DNA from: Polydactylus sextarius
Taxonomy: Eukaryota > Chordata > Actinopteri > Polynemidae
Assembly (NCBI GenBank): GCA_016801845.1
Contig: CM028914.1
Location: 6,553,501 to 6,617,500, forward strand
DNA: 64,000 bases
Direction of reading: 5' to 3'
A program made the translations under genes and the position numbers. Below the pieces are notes generated by a model. That model saw only the letters and a program-made list of their open reading frames with translations. It made no database searches and was not told the origin of the DNA. Of the stretch, positions 52,801-64,000 are shown piece after piece. Position 1 is the stretch's first letter; each line of letters opens with the position of its first letter.

Positions 52801-55800
52801 TGATTGTTTCAAAACTTAAACTAGCATAGAAAAGTGCATAAACTACAGCTGTCTTTTCACTTCCTCTGTTTCATATTTCACTTTGCTCATGTCCACAGCC
52901 GCCTGCCAACACAGCATCATGGCTGCATCTCATCTTTATTACAACTAAACAGCACTTTTCATTGTATTTATTAGAAGAAAAAAAGTTGTTTTTTTTTTTT
53001 TTTTTATGGCATATTCCTTCTTCTTCTTCTTAGGATGAAAGTTAAAGTATTTCTCATGGAATTAAAAAGGTTTCACAACATTGATTGGGGGATTGAGGTG
53101 AGCCGTAACTGTGCCTTTAGCAATAATACATAAAAAAAAAAAGTTTATTGGCTGAATTTCTACCCTTACGGGTCTGAATCCCTCCGAACAGTACATTTAC
53201 ATTTTTGAGCATCCGTGTCTTCCAGATGCTGTAATGTGGATGTAATCAGTTCTTGGCAAGTCTCATTTTCTTCTTCGATCGCTAGAGTCAGATTGTTTTT
53301 GGATGTTTTTGGAAAACCTGAATCACATTCGGTTATATTTTTCTAAAAGTGTATTTTCTCAACCAGATTGTGAAGTGATAGAGTTCAGCATGAGCAAACT
53401 ATTTTTTGCCAAGGTTTGAGGCCACAGAAATGTCCTGTTCACTTCAAACCGGTGGGATCAATTACAGCAACATGTGAAAAATCTGATGGCAGTTGGTGCC
53501 ATTTGCTTACGGCTCAAAATCGCAATCAAATCTGATTAAACCACGTCCACACAGTTGTGATGACAATATGTTTCTGACTATTCAGATCAAAATGAATTAT
53601 AACTCATCTTTGACTGCTACAAAATCTTAAAATAAATCATCTTTTCTATGGCTGGAGAATGACATACGTGTAAGTGAACATCTATTACATTCAGTTTGCT
53701 GATCAATACCAGGTAAGTGTTTGTATTTGTATTTAACATCCAGTTTTGAACATATATAGTTATTTTTGTTTGATGCTTATTGTTTTACTTCTCTATCTTT
53801 TTATGTGTCCTTGAGTTTTCAGAAATTTACTGACAATGACAATGTACAATTTTAGACTGGTGAGTGGCTGGTGATTCCCACCTGAACCTCCCTGAAGCTT
53901 TACACAGAAAGTGACTTTCAGCACATTGTTTATCTACACTGATACCAGCTAGACACTAGATTGTGCTACAGAACCCAGAACATATTATTTTAATTTAGTA
54001 CAGTAAAGTAAGTGCAACACAAATACAAAAAGCAAAAAGTAAAAGTCTGGTGAAAAACACGAAAGCTAAAATGATCTACCCATTCATAACTCTGATCTTC
54101 TTGTCTTTATTTATTTATTTATTTTGTTGCACAAATTCTGCATCAGTGATAAATGTTGACACAAGGTGTAAAATATATAAAGCTGAATAATCCGTTGTGA
54201 ATTCCAAGAGATACTGGGAATTTCAACAGGTTACTAAAGAGGAAGCTCAGCTGTTCTTCTACAGCCTAACGTAAACCCGTGTCCCATAATCCCATGATTC
54301 ACAGCCATTAAACAAGGCTAAAGAGGGAATAGCCAGCATCTACCAAACAGTGTGAGGGGGTGCCACCTGTCCACCGTGTCACCTTCGGTTCTCACTGAGC
54401 TTCTCTGCCTGGAGCTTCAGAGTGTCAGGAGCTGAATTAGTTCGGACAAGGAAGGTTACTGCCTCTGACATTCGCCCATCACCTCGAAAGGGTTAAGTTG
54501 GATCCCAGTTTGGCCACATCACACTGTTGAGCCATTTAGTGCAGGAAACCTGATAGTTTGGTTCCTTTTGATGGCCTGATTCCCAGGCTTAGGAGAATAA
54601 ATTAAATGCAATCCCCACTGAGGCCTCAGCTGCAGCGGCAGGGCATACTGATTTAGGATTTTCATCTGGGGAGCTTTTGCCTCCCTTCCTGCTCTCTTCT
54701 TCCACAACCTCCATCCATCCACACACCACCACCGCCGCCCCCACCCCTGCTCCACCGAGGAAAATGGTGAATATGGTTTAAGATATGGGTTGCAACATTC
54801 GGCGCAACATTCGGTCCCTGCGAGGAATCAGAGAATGAAATGTCGGGTATAACTACTGCTGTGGAAAGGGAAATCAAAGGACGGTGGTGGAGATGTGTAA
54901 CGCTGTGGCTCAAGAGTCTAAGATTCAAAACACTCGGCCCTGATCCCCGATGCGTCGTCGCAGTGTCAGGGGCTTTAGCAGAGCCAACAGTTTTTTGGCC
55001 GAGGGGGGAGGATAACAAAGCCGCAATATGTGTTTAGACTACTGATCTATGAGTCATTGTCACTTGCGTCTGTGACCAGCAGAGCTGTGTTGCGGTTTTG
55101 TGAGAAGATGAATAAGAATGCATTGTTTAAAAGCTGCGTAATACCACTGCGGTAGTCCTGAAACTGTAAAAGAATATGAGCTCTGAGGATTTTAGGTTCA
55201 CTTACTCATTTAGTTGACATCTTAGATTTCATAAGATCACAGCATGATGCCAAAGTGCAAGAAATCTGCTAAAATCACCAACCACCTTCATCTTGTTTGA
55301 CGAAAAGAGAACAAACTGTTGCTTTGTTATGTTGCTATATAAAGTATGGGAAATACACATAGTTCCCTATGGCTTTGCTTTGATTTCAGAAATATTCAAT
55401 TGTAAAATTATCACACTAAGCAATTGTGTAACTATTTTTATGACTCATTCTTTTAGTCAGTTGGTGACAGACATTTGGGAGACACCCGCTATTGCAGCCT
55501 GGGCAAAATTTTAAAAACTGACATTTAGATCAATAGAGAGAGCAAACAGGACATCAGAATGATTATTATAAATTATAAAAATTTATTTAAATTATAAAAG
55601 GGAGGAAAATCTTGTGCAAACTTTGGAAAAACTACCTCAAAGTGCAGCACAAACAGCCTCTCTCACCCTCTCTAATACATCCAAAACTACAGAGATGCAG
55701 AAACTGTCGTGTGTCAATATCACAATCCAAAAAACATAAAAACAAAAACACATTTGATCTGTTTGTGTTAAACAAAACTGAATTTTTAAAAAAGTTTGAC

Positions 55801-56814
55801 AATAACAGCATTATCGACAAAACGTTTGCAGGAATTTTCACAAGAAAAGAACGACCTTTAAACACAACTTTGATTCTCTTCACTAACCTCTTCGTCTGTG
55901 ATTTTCCATCATTAACTACATCTTCACAAGGATGTCATTTTGGCAACCGAAGTGAATCTTTGTGATTCAGGCTGAGAAAAAAAAAAACAGGGTGTATTTA
56001 AAGCTCTTGCATAATATCATTTTGCAATATGGTCCAAGCCAGACATGTTCAATTAGTAATTTAAATGAGTCATCTAATGTCAGTCTAATATCAGTCTGGA
56101 GATGGAGATTCAGACTGGGAACGGTTTCTTTTCAATCTTTCCTCCTTTTTTTCTCTGTCCATCTGTCAGCAGCAGACAAACATGTCCTGTGTGTACAGTT
56201 TGTTCTTGATACATGAGCAGCGGTGGGTGGTCGCTGCAATGTCTTCATCCACAGTTTGGTGAGGAGTAAAACCGGAACAGAATTTCATTATAGTGGAATA
56301 AAGCAGAGCCAGTTTTGTTCGCTGAGGACACTGAGCCTTTGGGTTTTAGTGAAGTGCAAAGAAACGCTGCCTTCTGTTTTTTTTTTTTTTTTTTTTTTTT
56401 CTTTTGACGAAACACTTGGAAGTTTCAATTCAGCACAAGTGAAAAGAGGCTGCTCGCACGCAGCTGATACTGGATCTTTTCAAAATAAACTTCACATCCT
56501 CGTTTGATAACAGTGTTAAGACCGTAGACTTTAACACCAGCTTAAAAGTTAATGCACAGTTAAGACGCATCTGACACCCTCATTGAGCATCTTATCAGGA
56601 TCAATGTTTGGAAAATTAGCTTAATATTTTATTTTCTGCGGCAAATTTCTGAAAAGGTTTTGACAGACGCTCAGGGTGAGCTTGAGTAAAGACCATATTT
56701 TAATAAAACAGTCTGAACAATGTCCAGTTACATCCTGAAAACAACAGGCGTGGCTGGAGGAAGCATATTGACATTTATACTATATGTACATTATTGGTAT
56801 ATAGACTAAAGATT

Positions 56815-57120
56815 TGATGGTTATGATGTGGGTGGTGCTACAGGAGAGGTGAAGGGGGGTTATTGACATCTTCATCATATTTCATAATTCATATTATATT
56901 TGGACTGAGGATGGTGCTGGTTGAAAGTCTAGTTTATGTTTGAGTTTGTCCCCCGATCATCAGAATGTCCTTAGTACATAATATAGAAATCTTCAAAACA
57001 GATCTGTAAATTTTGGGCCTGATGATGGCGCTACAGGAAGGGTCATGGAGGTCATCAACAATAGAGAAGTATTCTCTGGATATCGTGAACATCAGCAGCA
57101 AATTTCACTGAGGTCTTAGT
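56815..57120 (-). repeat. Dispersed teleost repeat, copy 3 (inverted)
   Basis: gatgatggcgctacaggaag, gtcatggaggtcatcaacaa and gaacatcagcagcaaatttc are the reverse-strand phrases of the family seen at 31551 and 47750. A second partial pass (gtgggtggtgctacaggaga) precedes it at about 56828, so this may be two units. Confidence 0.55.
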
Positions 57121-57531
57121 CAACAGACTTAGTGAACAAGTCTAACAATACTGGTGAATTACAGATGGATGTTTACCTGATGGACAACAGCAGATGGACC
57201 ATAACAGTGAATTAGTGCTCATGGGAACTGGACAAAAGGGTCAGGTAACACACTGCTGGACAGCTGTAAATGGCTTTTATTGTCTTACCAGGCTCAAACA
57301 TCTCTAGACCCACATATATTCACACATGAGATATATACAGAGAAGAGCTTTGTCACTTCTTATACACACAGACACACACACATATGCTCTATCTCTTTGT
57401 CTGTGGGGTTAATCTGTGTCCCAGATCAAAGGGTCAGGTCCAGGAGATAAACTCCGGCCCTGGAGGGTCCAGCCTCCTTCTCTCTGTAAATCTGCAAATC
57501 ATTAAGCTGGAGGTGATTCACGGCAGCTCAC

Positions 57532-57684
57532 CGAGTAGCCCCAGAGGATTCTGGGCCAGATAGAGGAGGATTTGTCCGAGCCATTGCTGTCGGCCCCACT
57601 GCCACTCATGTTGATGTTTCTCTGTCGCTCAGCTTTGAGCTTCTGCATGCTCTGAACCAGACATGAGAGCCACTCAAGACACCC
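57532..57684 (-). CDS. Candidate orphan exon, 51 codons
   Basis: On the minus strand, ctcttttatctctag (a good acceptor) precedes a 153-nt segment ending at TACTCG|GTGAGC (a good donor). Exactly 51 codons are open between them, phase 0 at both ends. The reading includes GCLEWLSCLVQSMQKLKAER, NMSGSGADSNGSDKSSS and IWPRILWGYS: a helical-looking stretch, a Ser/Gly/Asp linker, and a Trp-rich end. Composition is more complex than the flanks. I do not recognise the protein. No partner exon was found in the window, so the rest would lie to the right or in unrecognised short exons. It could be a conserved non-coding block that is open by chance. Confidence 0.35.
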
Positions 57685-58497
57685 CTAGAGATAAAAGAGC
57701 CTTCACCCCTGACAGGACAGGATCTTGCTGAAAACACACCATGCAAATTACACTCTCTTCTGGCTTTGTATGAAGAATCTCCAAGGAAGAATCCTTTTGA
57801 AAAGGCCAAATATTCAGCCGGTTCAATGTCTGCAGGCTTTATCGGGCAAAACATTTTCAATGGAAAGCAAAAGACTGTGCTTGTTCCTGCTTGATTTGGA
57901 ATAGACTTCTAACAATGTAGAAAGGAGTGGATGAATGGGTACATATGTCATCACTGCTGACATGCTAAATGAAGGGTATCAAAGCATGTAGGTTTGGCAT
58001 GGAGGGAGGGCCAGAAAGAATAAGAGAGGAGAAGAAAAAGACAGACTGAGAAAGCCTAGAAGAGCTAACAACCCGAAAGCAAGTGATAGAAACTGGAGAA
58101 AAGAGAATGAGAAAGAAGAAAAGGGTACATCAGCAAACTGGGCAGCCTTTCAACAAGCAGGCCGCAAAAATGTAAAGTTTCCATGATGGTGTTTTAAAAG
58201 AGGACTCGTGTGTTGGAGCCTCTTGTTTCCCTGTCGTGTTTCTTCATCACCATGATACCTGTGTGGGGCAGGGAGAGGTTGGCCTCCGGCTAATTGGGAT
58301 CTCAACCTTCTTCAGAGGAGTGAAAAGGCTCTCACCTCTGTGCTTTGACACCTTTAGAAGGAGACAGGTGACGCCATGGTGCCCCCCACCCAAGAAGAGA
58401 GGAGGGTGGGAGGAGGGAAGAAGGGTGGAGGTAGGATGAGGGTGGACCTCAGGGCACCATGACTCAGGTTCATCTCTGTGTTTGTGTCAGTGTGTCT

Positions 58498-58525
58498 TGG
58501 TGTGTGTGTGTGTGTGTGTGTGTGT
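58498..58525. repeat. (GT)n microsatellite
   Basis: About 14 GT units; frames through it are artefacts. Confidence 0.9.
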
Positions 58526-60623
58526 ATGGTGTATACCTGTCTGTCTGTATTCATGCATATACATGTGGAAGCCTGCATGCTTTCAACACAACAGGGAGGT
58601 GAGTGTGTGTTCTCTGTGTGTGTGACTGTGTTGCTCACTGCAGGTATTCAGCAGGGTGTGGAACAGGGTGTGACCACCGGCAACAATGACAATCTGTTTC
58701 AAAAATTTCAAAAGGTCAATTATAATTCTCATTATTTGTGCTCTGATGACACACAAAGGACCACTGACACCTCCATGCATCAAATACACACACATAATAA
58801 TTAATATGTGAAATCAGATGAATGAATAAACAAAAACGATAGTGACTTGACAAATTACAATGTATTTGTTGCCCTGTATTAATTTGTTGTTATCATCAAA
58901 GTTAGTTTACTGATAACTGTGAATGTGTGATTGACAACGTGGCTGAAATATATTATATAACCAGTGTTTGTTTTCAAATTAAACTTTATTCTCATAAGAA
59001 AGGGATTTTTGATATTCTTCTCTGACACACTGAAATCATTTGTACAACAGAAGAGAGACAAAACTAAAGTTTCACCTTTTCCAAGTAGAAAAGTGTCAAA
59101 AAGCTGGAGACCATTTGCAGATTACATCTGTTTGGTTGGTGTTAGGATGGTGTTCATTTCAAACGCTGGGTGTGACCCTAAATCCACTCAGGCCCGGTCT
59201 AAGCCACGGAGCCCCACTGACGCCACCGTCTTCAGCCAGCTGATTTCCTGAAACACCAGAGCCGGGAGTCTGATGGCAACATATGGAGAGATGGAGATAA
59301 AAATGTGGACAATAACACATGAGCCTTGCAGCTACATCACCAGTCTCCGTGGCAACCATATCAGCATCATAGAGATCCATTAGTGAAATGGTTTTGTTGT
59401 TGTTGTTGTCTTTAATCTATTTTACATTTAGCTCAATAACATGCTGTGATTATTATCTGAGCACAAAAGTAACATTTTCTCAAATAAACAGCGGAACTGT
59501 GAAATATACAAACATGACGTTATGCAGCTTAAAATAGACTGTGAGCTGTTAGCACTGTCATCTTGTTCATGCATGTGTGAATTGTTGCTAGTATCTTCTA
59601 GTGTGTATTAAGAACAGGAGAGAGTTACTGGGGGATTATATTGTGGTTTTAAGAGATGAAAACTTTTATTATTCATCAGGGTAGATTACCGTACTTATAT
59701 TTATGTTAATTTGTTCCACTGTTTCCCTTCGAACGTGTAACTAGTTATTTTGTGGTTTGTGTGGCAGGTATAAAAATGAAATTGGCAGATGAGGTTTGGA
59801 ATTCGTCAAATGGATTTCCAGAGCAGCTGGCATTTAAAATCCAATCAGGAAGTATCGGTTTAACGAGACAATACTTCACCAGGGTGAAATAATAAAGTGC
59901 TTATTTTTACATTACATCACAGATCAACCATCTTTGTGGGTAAACAACACCTGTTTTAAAAGCACAGAACTATAATTGCTGTGATCACACAGCAGGTAAT
60001 GTGTGATTATCTCAGCCTGGGCTTTGTTTTAATGGCCCTGTATCATCGTTAGAGCCACAAAATGGCATTAAATGACAGGAGCACAGCGCAAAAAAAAAAA
60101 ATATTAGCATGAAAGCAGTGTCAGATTCTTCTCTACATGGTTTAAATGAGAGTCAACCAGATTAACAATGGGCTTCATATGAGTCCACATCTCCTAAGCC
60201 TGGCACTTACATTTAAATATCCACAGTCAACTGGTGGTAACAGACACTAGCACTGTGAATGACAGTGAATCTGCTGTCTTATGAGATCAGACATCAGTTA
60301 GCCACATATAATAGAAGGTAGTGGTGGCAAATAAGGAAGTGAAAATATTGACCCCTCAAAACTTTGCACATGGTTTCATTCTAATAATTGTTCAAAATGA
60401 TCCAATGTCTCAGCAAAAATTAAACTCAGAGATAAAATAAGGAGCAAAAAACTTAAAAAAGATTTTTGGATCAGATCTTGTTCTGTTTTTTATTCTTTCT
60501 TATTCATCATTCATTCTACAACACATCTAGTGTTCCTGATTATAAAACTGTATATGAGGTGGTTCAACCAGCTACATCAGTGACAAGCTGCCGAGACACA
60601 GAAGACTCAAAGTTCATCATGTA

Positions 60624-60628
<5 letters not shown>

Positions 60629-60711
<83 letters not shown>
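60629..60711. repeat. (TA)n(TG)n compound microsatellite
   Basis: About 40 bp of TA followed by about 42 bp of TG, uninterrupted. Confidence 0.93.
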
Positions 60712-60712
<1 letters not shown>

Positions 60713-62615
60713 GTATTTTTACTTAAGTAGTTTTCATGCGGGACTTTTATTTTTAAATGTGATCATATTTTATATAACTGTATTTGTCCTTTTACTTAAG
60801 GAGAGAACCTAAATATCTGTTAGTAATGAATCAATAAAGAGAAGTTTAAATAGACTGTTTTGGGATGTTTGGTACATTATTTTCCACCTTTTTAATTATT
60901 TCTTTATCACCTATGTTATTGAACTGATCCAGAACTGTGTCAAGATACAGACAACAAGACTATTAAAATGATTCGAGTAGTGAGCCTCATTGCACTTTAT
61001 TATATATTCATTATTCTTAGAAATCCTATTCTTTGTGTAACAAGCAAGCGACTTGACTCGCAAAGTAAGATCAAACCGTGAATAAGACATCTTGGAGGAT
61101 TTTCTGCACAGATCACCGACTCTAAATCACAATGAGAAAAAGCCTAATAGGTGTCAAACTGATTCTTCCGGTTCTACACTTTGGTTGGTAAAAAAAAAAA
61201 CCCTGTGGGTAAGATAGATTTTGACAGTAGTACATCTCAGCCCAGCTTTGCTCTGATGCCACATAAGTCGTGACCTGTCAGCTCACTGATCCTCACACAT
61301 CCTGAGACGTGTCAGGCCTCACACAAACCACCATGATCACACGCACCGGCAGGGAGGACGGTCGGAGACATGAATAACCTTTCTCTCCAGCGGTGTATTA
61401 ATGTGGATTAATGTGTCATTATTCTACTGCAAAAGACATTAAATTACTCATCCATTGATATGTAGATGTCAGATACATCATATTAAGCAACAGGATTTTC
61501 TTATTTCTTATTATATTTTTATAAACTTACACTTACTAATTTTGGCTTCTTTGGGGGAATAAAAACAACGTTAAAACAACATAGATACAAAATAAACATC
61601 TCTTTGTAAAGTTGATGTCATTGTGTTACTGACTTCTAACAATAATATCATTAATTTGTCATTGTGTTTCTCCTGATTAATTTGATTCTTATCTCTGTTT
61701 TGCTCCATGAATTCCTGAGAAAAACATTATATTTGGCTTTTACACAGACAAATGCTTTATCAGAGCTTTTTAATTTTTTGCTGGATCTAAAAAAAACAAT
61801 GAGCTGAAACAGAAACAGCTGAAACACACACAGAAAAAAAAAACCACACACAAAAAACAAAAAAAATATCTGTAGGTTTGTCAAAAATAACAATAACACA
61901 TAAATAGATCCCTTTTTTTTAATGGAAAAAATACTGATCGAGAGCTTTTTTTATTAACTTTATATTTCTGCTACAATTTAAGAAATATGACACAAAACAT
62001 AAACTTAAATAACTTAGATGCAGTGGCTGATTGGCTGGACATTTAATCCCTTATATGAGTTAAGTTTCAAAATTAGTGAATCCTATGTAATTTCCATGAT
62101 ACAACTTGCATTAACTTCTCACAGCACACTGACATCTGTCAAAACCTGTAAAATTATATTACAAGATCAAATTAAAATTAGCTGTACATTTACTGTTTCT
62201 TGATGTATAGAGGTGTCATGATGATATATCTCCCAGCGAGACACACTGATGTAAAGAAATGCCCCTGAAGACAGATTAAGTCTTAGAAAATCTTTAGAAG
62301 ATCTTCCCAGGAAGATAGACAGGTGGAGCCGACCTGGTGGTCTTCAGAGAGGATGGAAGTGGAGGAAAGTCTGGGATTGGAAAATAGTTTTTTCTGGATG
62401 TATATGCAAACCTGTACGTGTGTTCTGTGTAGAGGTGCTGAAGGCTTTTAGGTTGAGTCGGCGTGTTTGTGTCGCGTCATCTTTCTGTGCTTACTCAGGC
62501 CACACATGTACATCTTTGTCTGTGTGTTTTTGGTGTCAGGGTCTTGATGCTTTAAGCCTTTTTCCTTTTATACTTTCAGGAAGACAGCAGGACCTTAGGC
62601 TTTAACCTGTCCCCC

Positions 62616-62621
62616 CACACA

Positions 62622-62658
<37 letters not shown>
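62616..62658. repeat. (CA)n microsatellite
   Basis: About 21 CA units with one ata interruption, preceded by a C-run. Confidence 0.92.
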
Positions 62659-62659
<1 letters not shown>

Positions 62660-63203
62660 AGAGTGTCTGCAGAGCTCAAACAGTAGACCTGGGTGTCATC
62701 TATTCCCCCTCTGATTTCAAAGTCTAGCAGAACAATGAGACACAATTAGGAGCTTACAGGCCTTTCACTGCCAGGTTAACAGATACTTATGGAGGAGCAC
62801 ACGCACAATGTGTGTGTGCAATGTGTGTGTGTTCTTCTATTAATGTCTGCTTCTTGTTGTTTATGTTCTTTACTAAAGGAGGTATTTAAAAAAAAAAAAA
62901 AAGAAATAATGACTATCAGAGAAGACTTCATCAGTGTTAATGGGAGAGTTGTAATTCTGCAGAGTGGCAGGGATCAGGAAGAGGCCTCACAAATTCCCAT
63001 TAAGATGATTGCTTTTTAAGAGGAAACTTGGTGGTCTAAGAAGCAAAGGACTCGTTTTATAAATGAATATATAACAAACATTTATATAATATGTACAGTT
63101 TATTTGTATGTTCAAGTTATTCCTTTTAAACTCAGAAGTTTCGTGACATTTTCAGTAACTGTTTAATCAGGAAAAAGTGTTGAGATCAAAATCTTTTTAC
63201 TTT

Positions 63204-63300
63204 GGAGTGCCCGGGTAGCCGAGTGGTTAGGGTGCAACCTCTTTGACACATGAGCTGTGCAGTGATGGCCAGTTTGAAGCCCTGTGACGATCACTACAAG
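63204..63300 (+). mobile_element. tRNA-derived SINE fragment
   Basis: cccgggtagccgagtggtta includes a pol III box A (TAGCCGAGTGG, 63216-63226). A decayed box B (agtttgaagcc, 63271-63281) follows at tRNA-like spacing. This is the head of a tRNA-type SINE, different from the one at 29121. No intact tRNA cloverleaf, so not called as a tRNA gene. Confidence 0.6.
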
Positions 63301-64000
63301 TATTCGAATAGTAACAAGCTATTTTTATCTGATAACTTCTGTGTGATCAATACACAGCGATGCACAGACAGTATATTAATGCATGAATACACACACGTCC
63401 ACATACACAGAAATGTGTACTTTATACTTAAAGACAATTAAATACACACAGACACACACACACATGCAATTTCTCTCCCTCCACCCATTAAACATATTGT
63501 CCATGGTGTCCCCTCTGTCTGTGTCCCAGTCATTGTGTGTCCAGTGTAACTGGAGACCAGTCTAGACTGGCTGGCTACTGCCTCTAATCCTCAGAAACAT
63601 GCAGCTGAATCAATCTGAAACCAGAGAGTGAGCCGCCGTCGCCCCTGTTAGCAGCCTGACAACACAAACACTCATTCATTAGGGCCAAATACACAAATAA
63701 CAAACATTTACAAACACACAGGAGCTTATAGTGTTACTCTAATATCAGTCTGATGTAGTATTGGTAGTTGTAGTTGTGTATAAAACAGGACAACAAAACA
63801 GCTACAGCTTCATAAACAGGCCAGAAATTTGAGGTTTTATATTGTGCTTAAATTATTAGTGGATGAGTATTATAATAACTTAAAGTGGTTGACAGAACAA
63901 TTAACAATGAAAAGAACTGCCGGTTGTTTAACGCACCCAATGAAAAATAATCAGAGATAAATGAGGTGGACAGTGTTTATTTTACCACTGAGAGGTGACA

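Larger units (their letters stand above)
49871..64000. other. Gene-poor region downstream of macroh2a1
   Basis: About 14 kb without a nameable gene. Holds microsatellites, one dispersed repeat (56815-57120), one SINE-like piece (63204-63300), one exon-like minus-strand segment (57532-57684), and several complex, non-repetitive blocks (about 51330-51770, 54400-54680, 54830-55030, 58140-58420, 59760-60080, 61210-61430, 62690-63020). These stand out from the AT-rich background and may be regulatory. The remainder shows nothing I can support. Confidence 0.55.

Noticed and set aside
59160..59262. Minus-strand exon after the acceptor-like gtgtttcag
   Set aside because: The frame (GNQLAEDGGVSG...) lacks a clear donor and has no recognisable domain; evidence is too weak.
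63204..63300. Functional tRNA gene
   Set aside because: Box A is good but box B is decayed and no cloverleaf can be drawn; it fits a SINE head.

Overview
The window is vertebrate nuclear DNA, almost certainly from a teleost fish. The evidence is spliced genes with canonical GT/AG introns, long AT-rich introns with many poly-A/T tracts and microsatellites, a degraded copy of a tRNA-derived SINE of a type common in teleosts, and three copies of another dispersed repeat I associate with teleost genomes. No prokaryotic, viral or CRISPR feature was seen. Most open frames longer than 60 codons are intron or UTR noise. The real coding sequence lies in short exons, which I joined by hand by checking phase at each junction.

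Layout. (1) 1-17190, + strand: the 3' three-quarters of larp1, with 17 coding exons (2035-13375, 905 codons plus stop) and a 3' UTR of about 3.8 kb. The N-terminal exons lie upstream of the window. (2) 17590-28400, - strand: a complete faxdc2 (fatty-acid-hydroxylase domain) gene with nine coding exons and 340 residues, convergent with larp1; the predicted 3' ends are about 0.4 kb apart. The larp1-faxdc2 pair is also adjacent in mammals (human 5q33). (3) 28400-32370: intergenic DNA with a SINE and a dispersed repeat. (4) 32370-49870, + strand: a complete macroH2A1 gene (macroh2a1/h2afy) with a CpG-rich promoter, a non-coding first exon, eight coding exons per transcript and a 1.5 kb 3' UTR. Both alternative macro-domain exons (1.1-type and 1.2-type) are present and intact. 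(5) 49870-64000: about 14 kb with no gene I can name. It holds several complex blocks that look like candidate conserved non-coding elements, microsatellites, repeat copies, and one 153-nt minus-strand open segment with good splice sites that may be an exon of an unidentified gene.

Functionally the three genes are unrelated: a translational regulator of TOP mRNAs, a membrane lipid hydroxylase, and a histone variant. The most instructive sequence feature is the macroH2A1 mutually exclusive exon pair. Skipping both exons, or including both, shifts the frame into an early stop, so the frame itself enforces the choice. QKI-like and Rbfox-like motifs flank the pair. I did not find an undescribed biological system. 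The best leads are the orphan exon at 57532-57684 and the block-rich gene desert downstream of macroh2a1.
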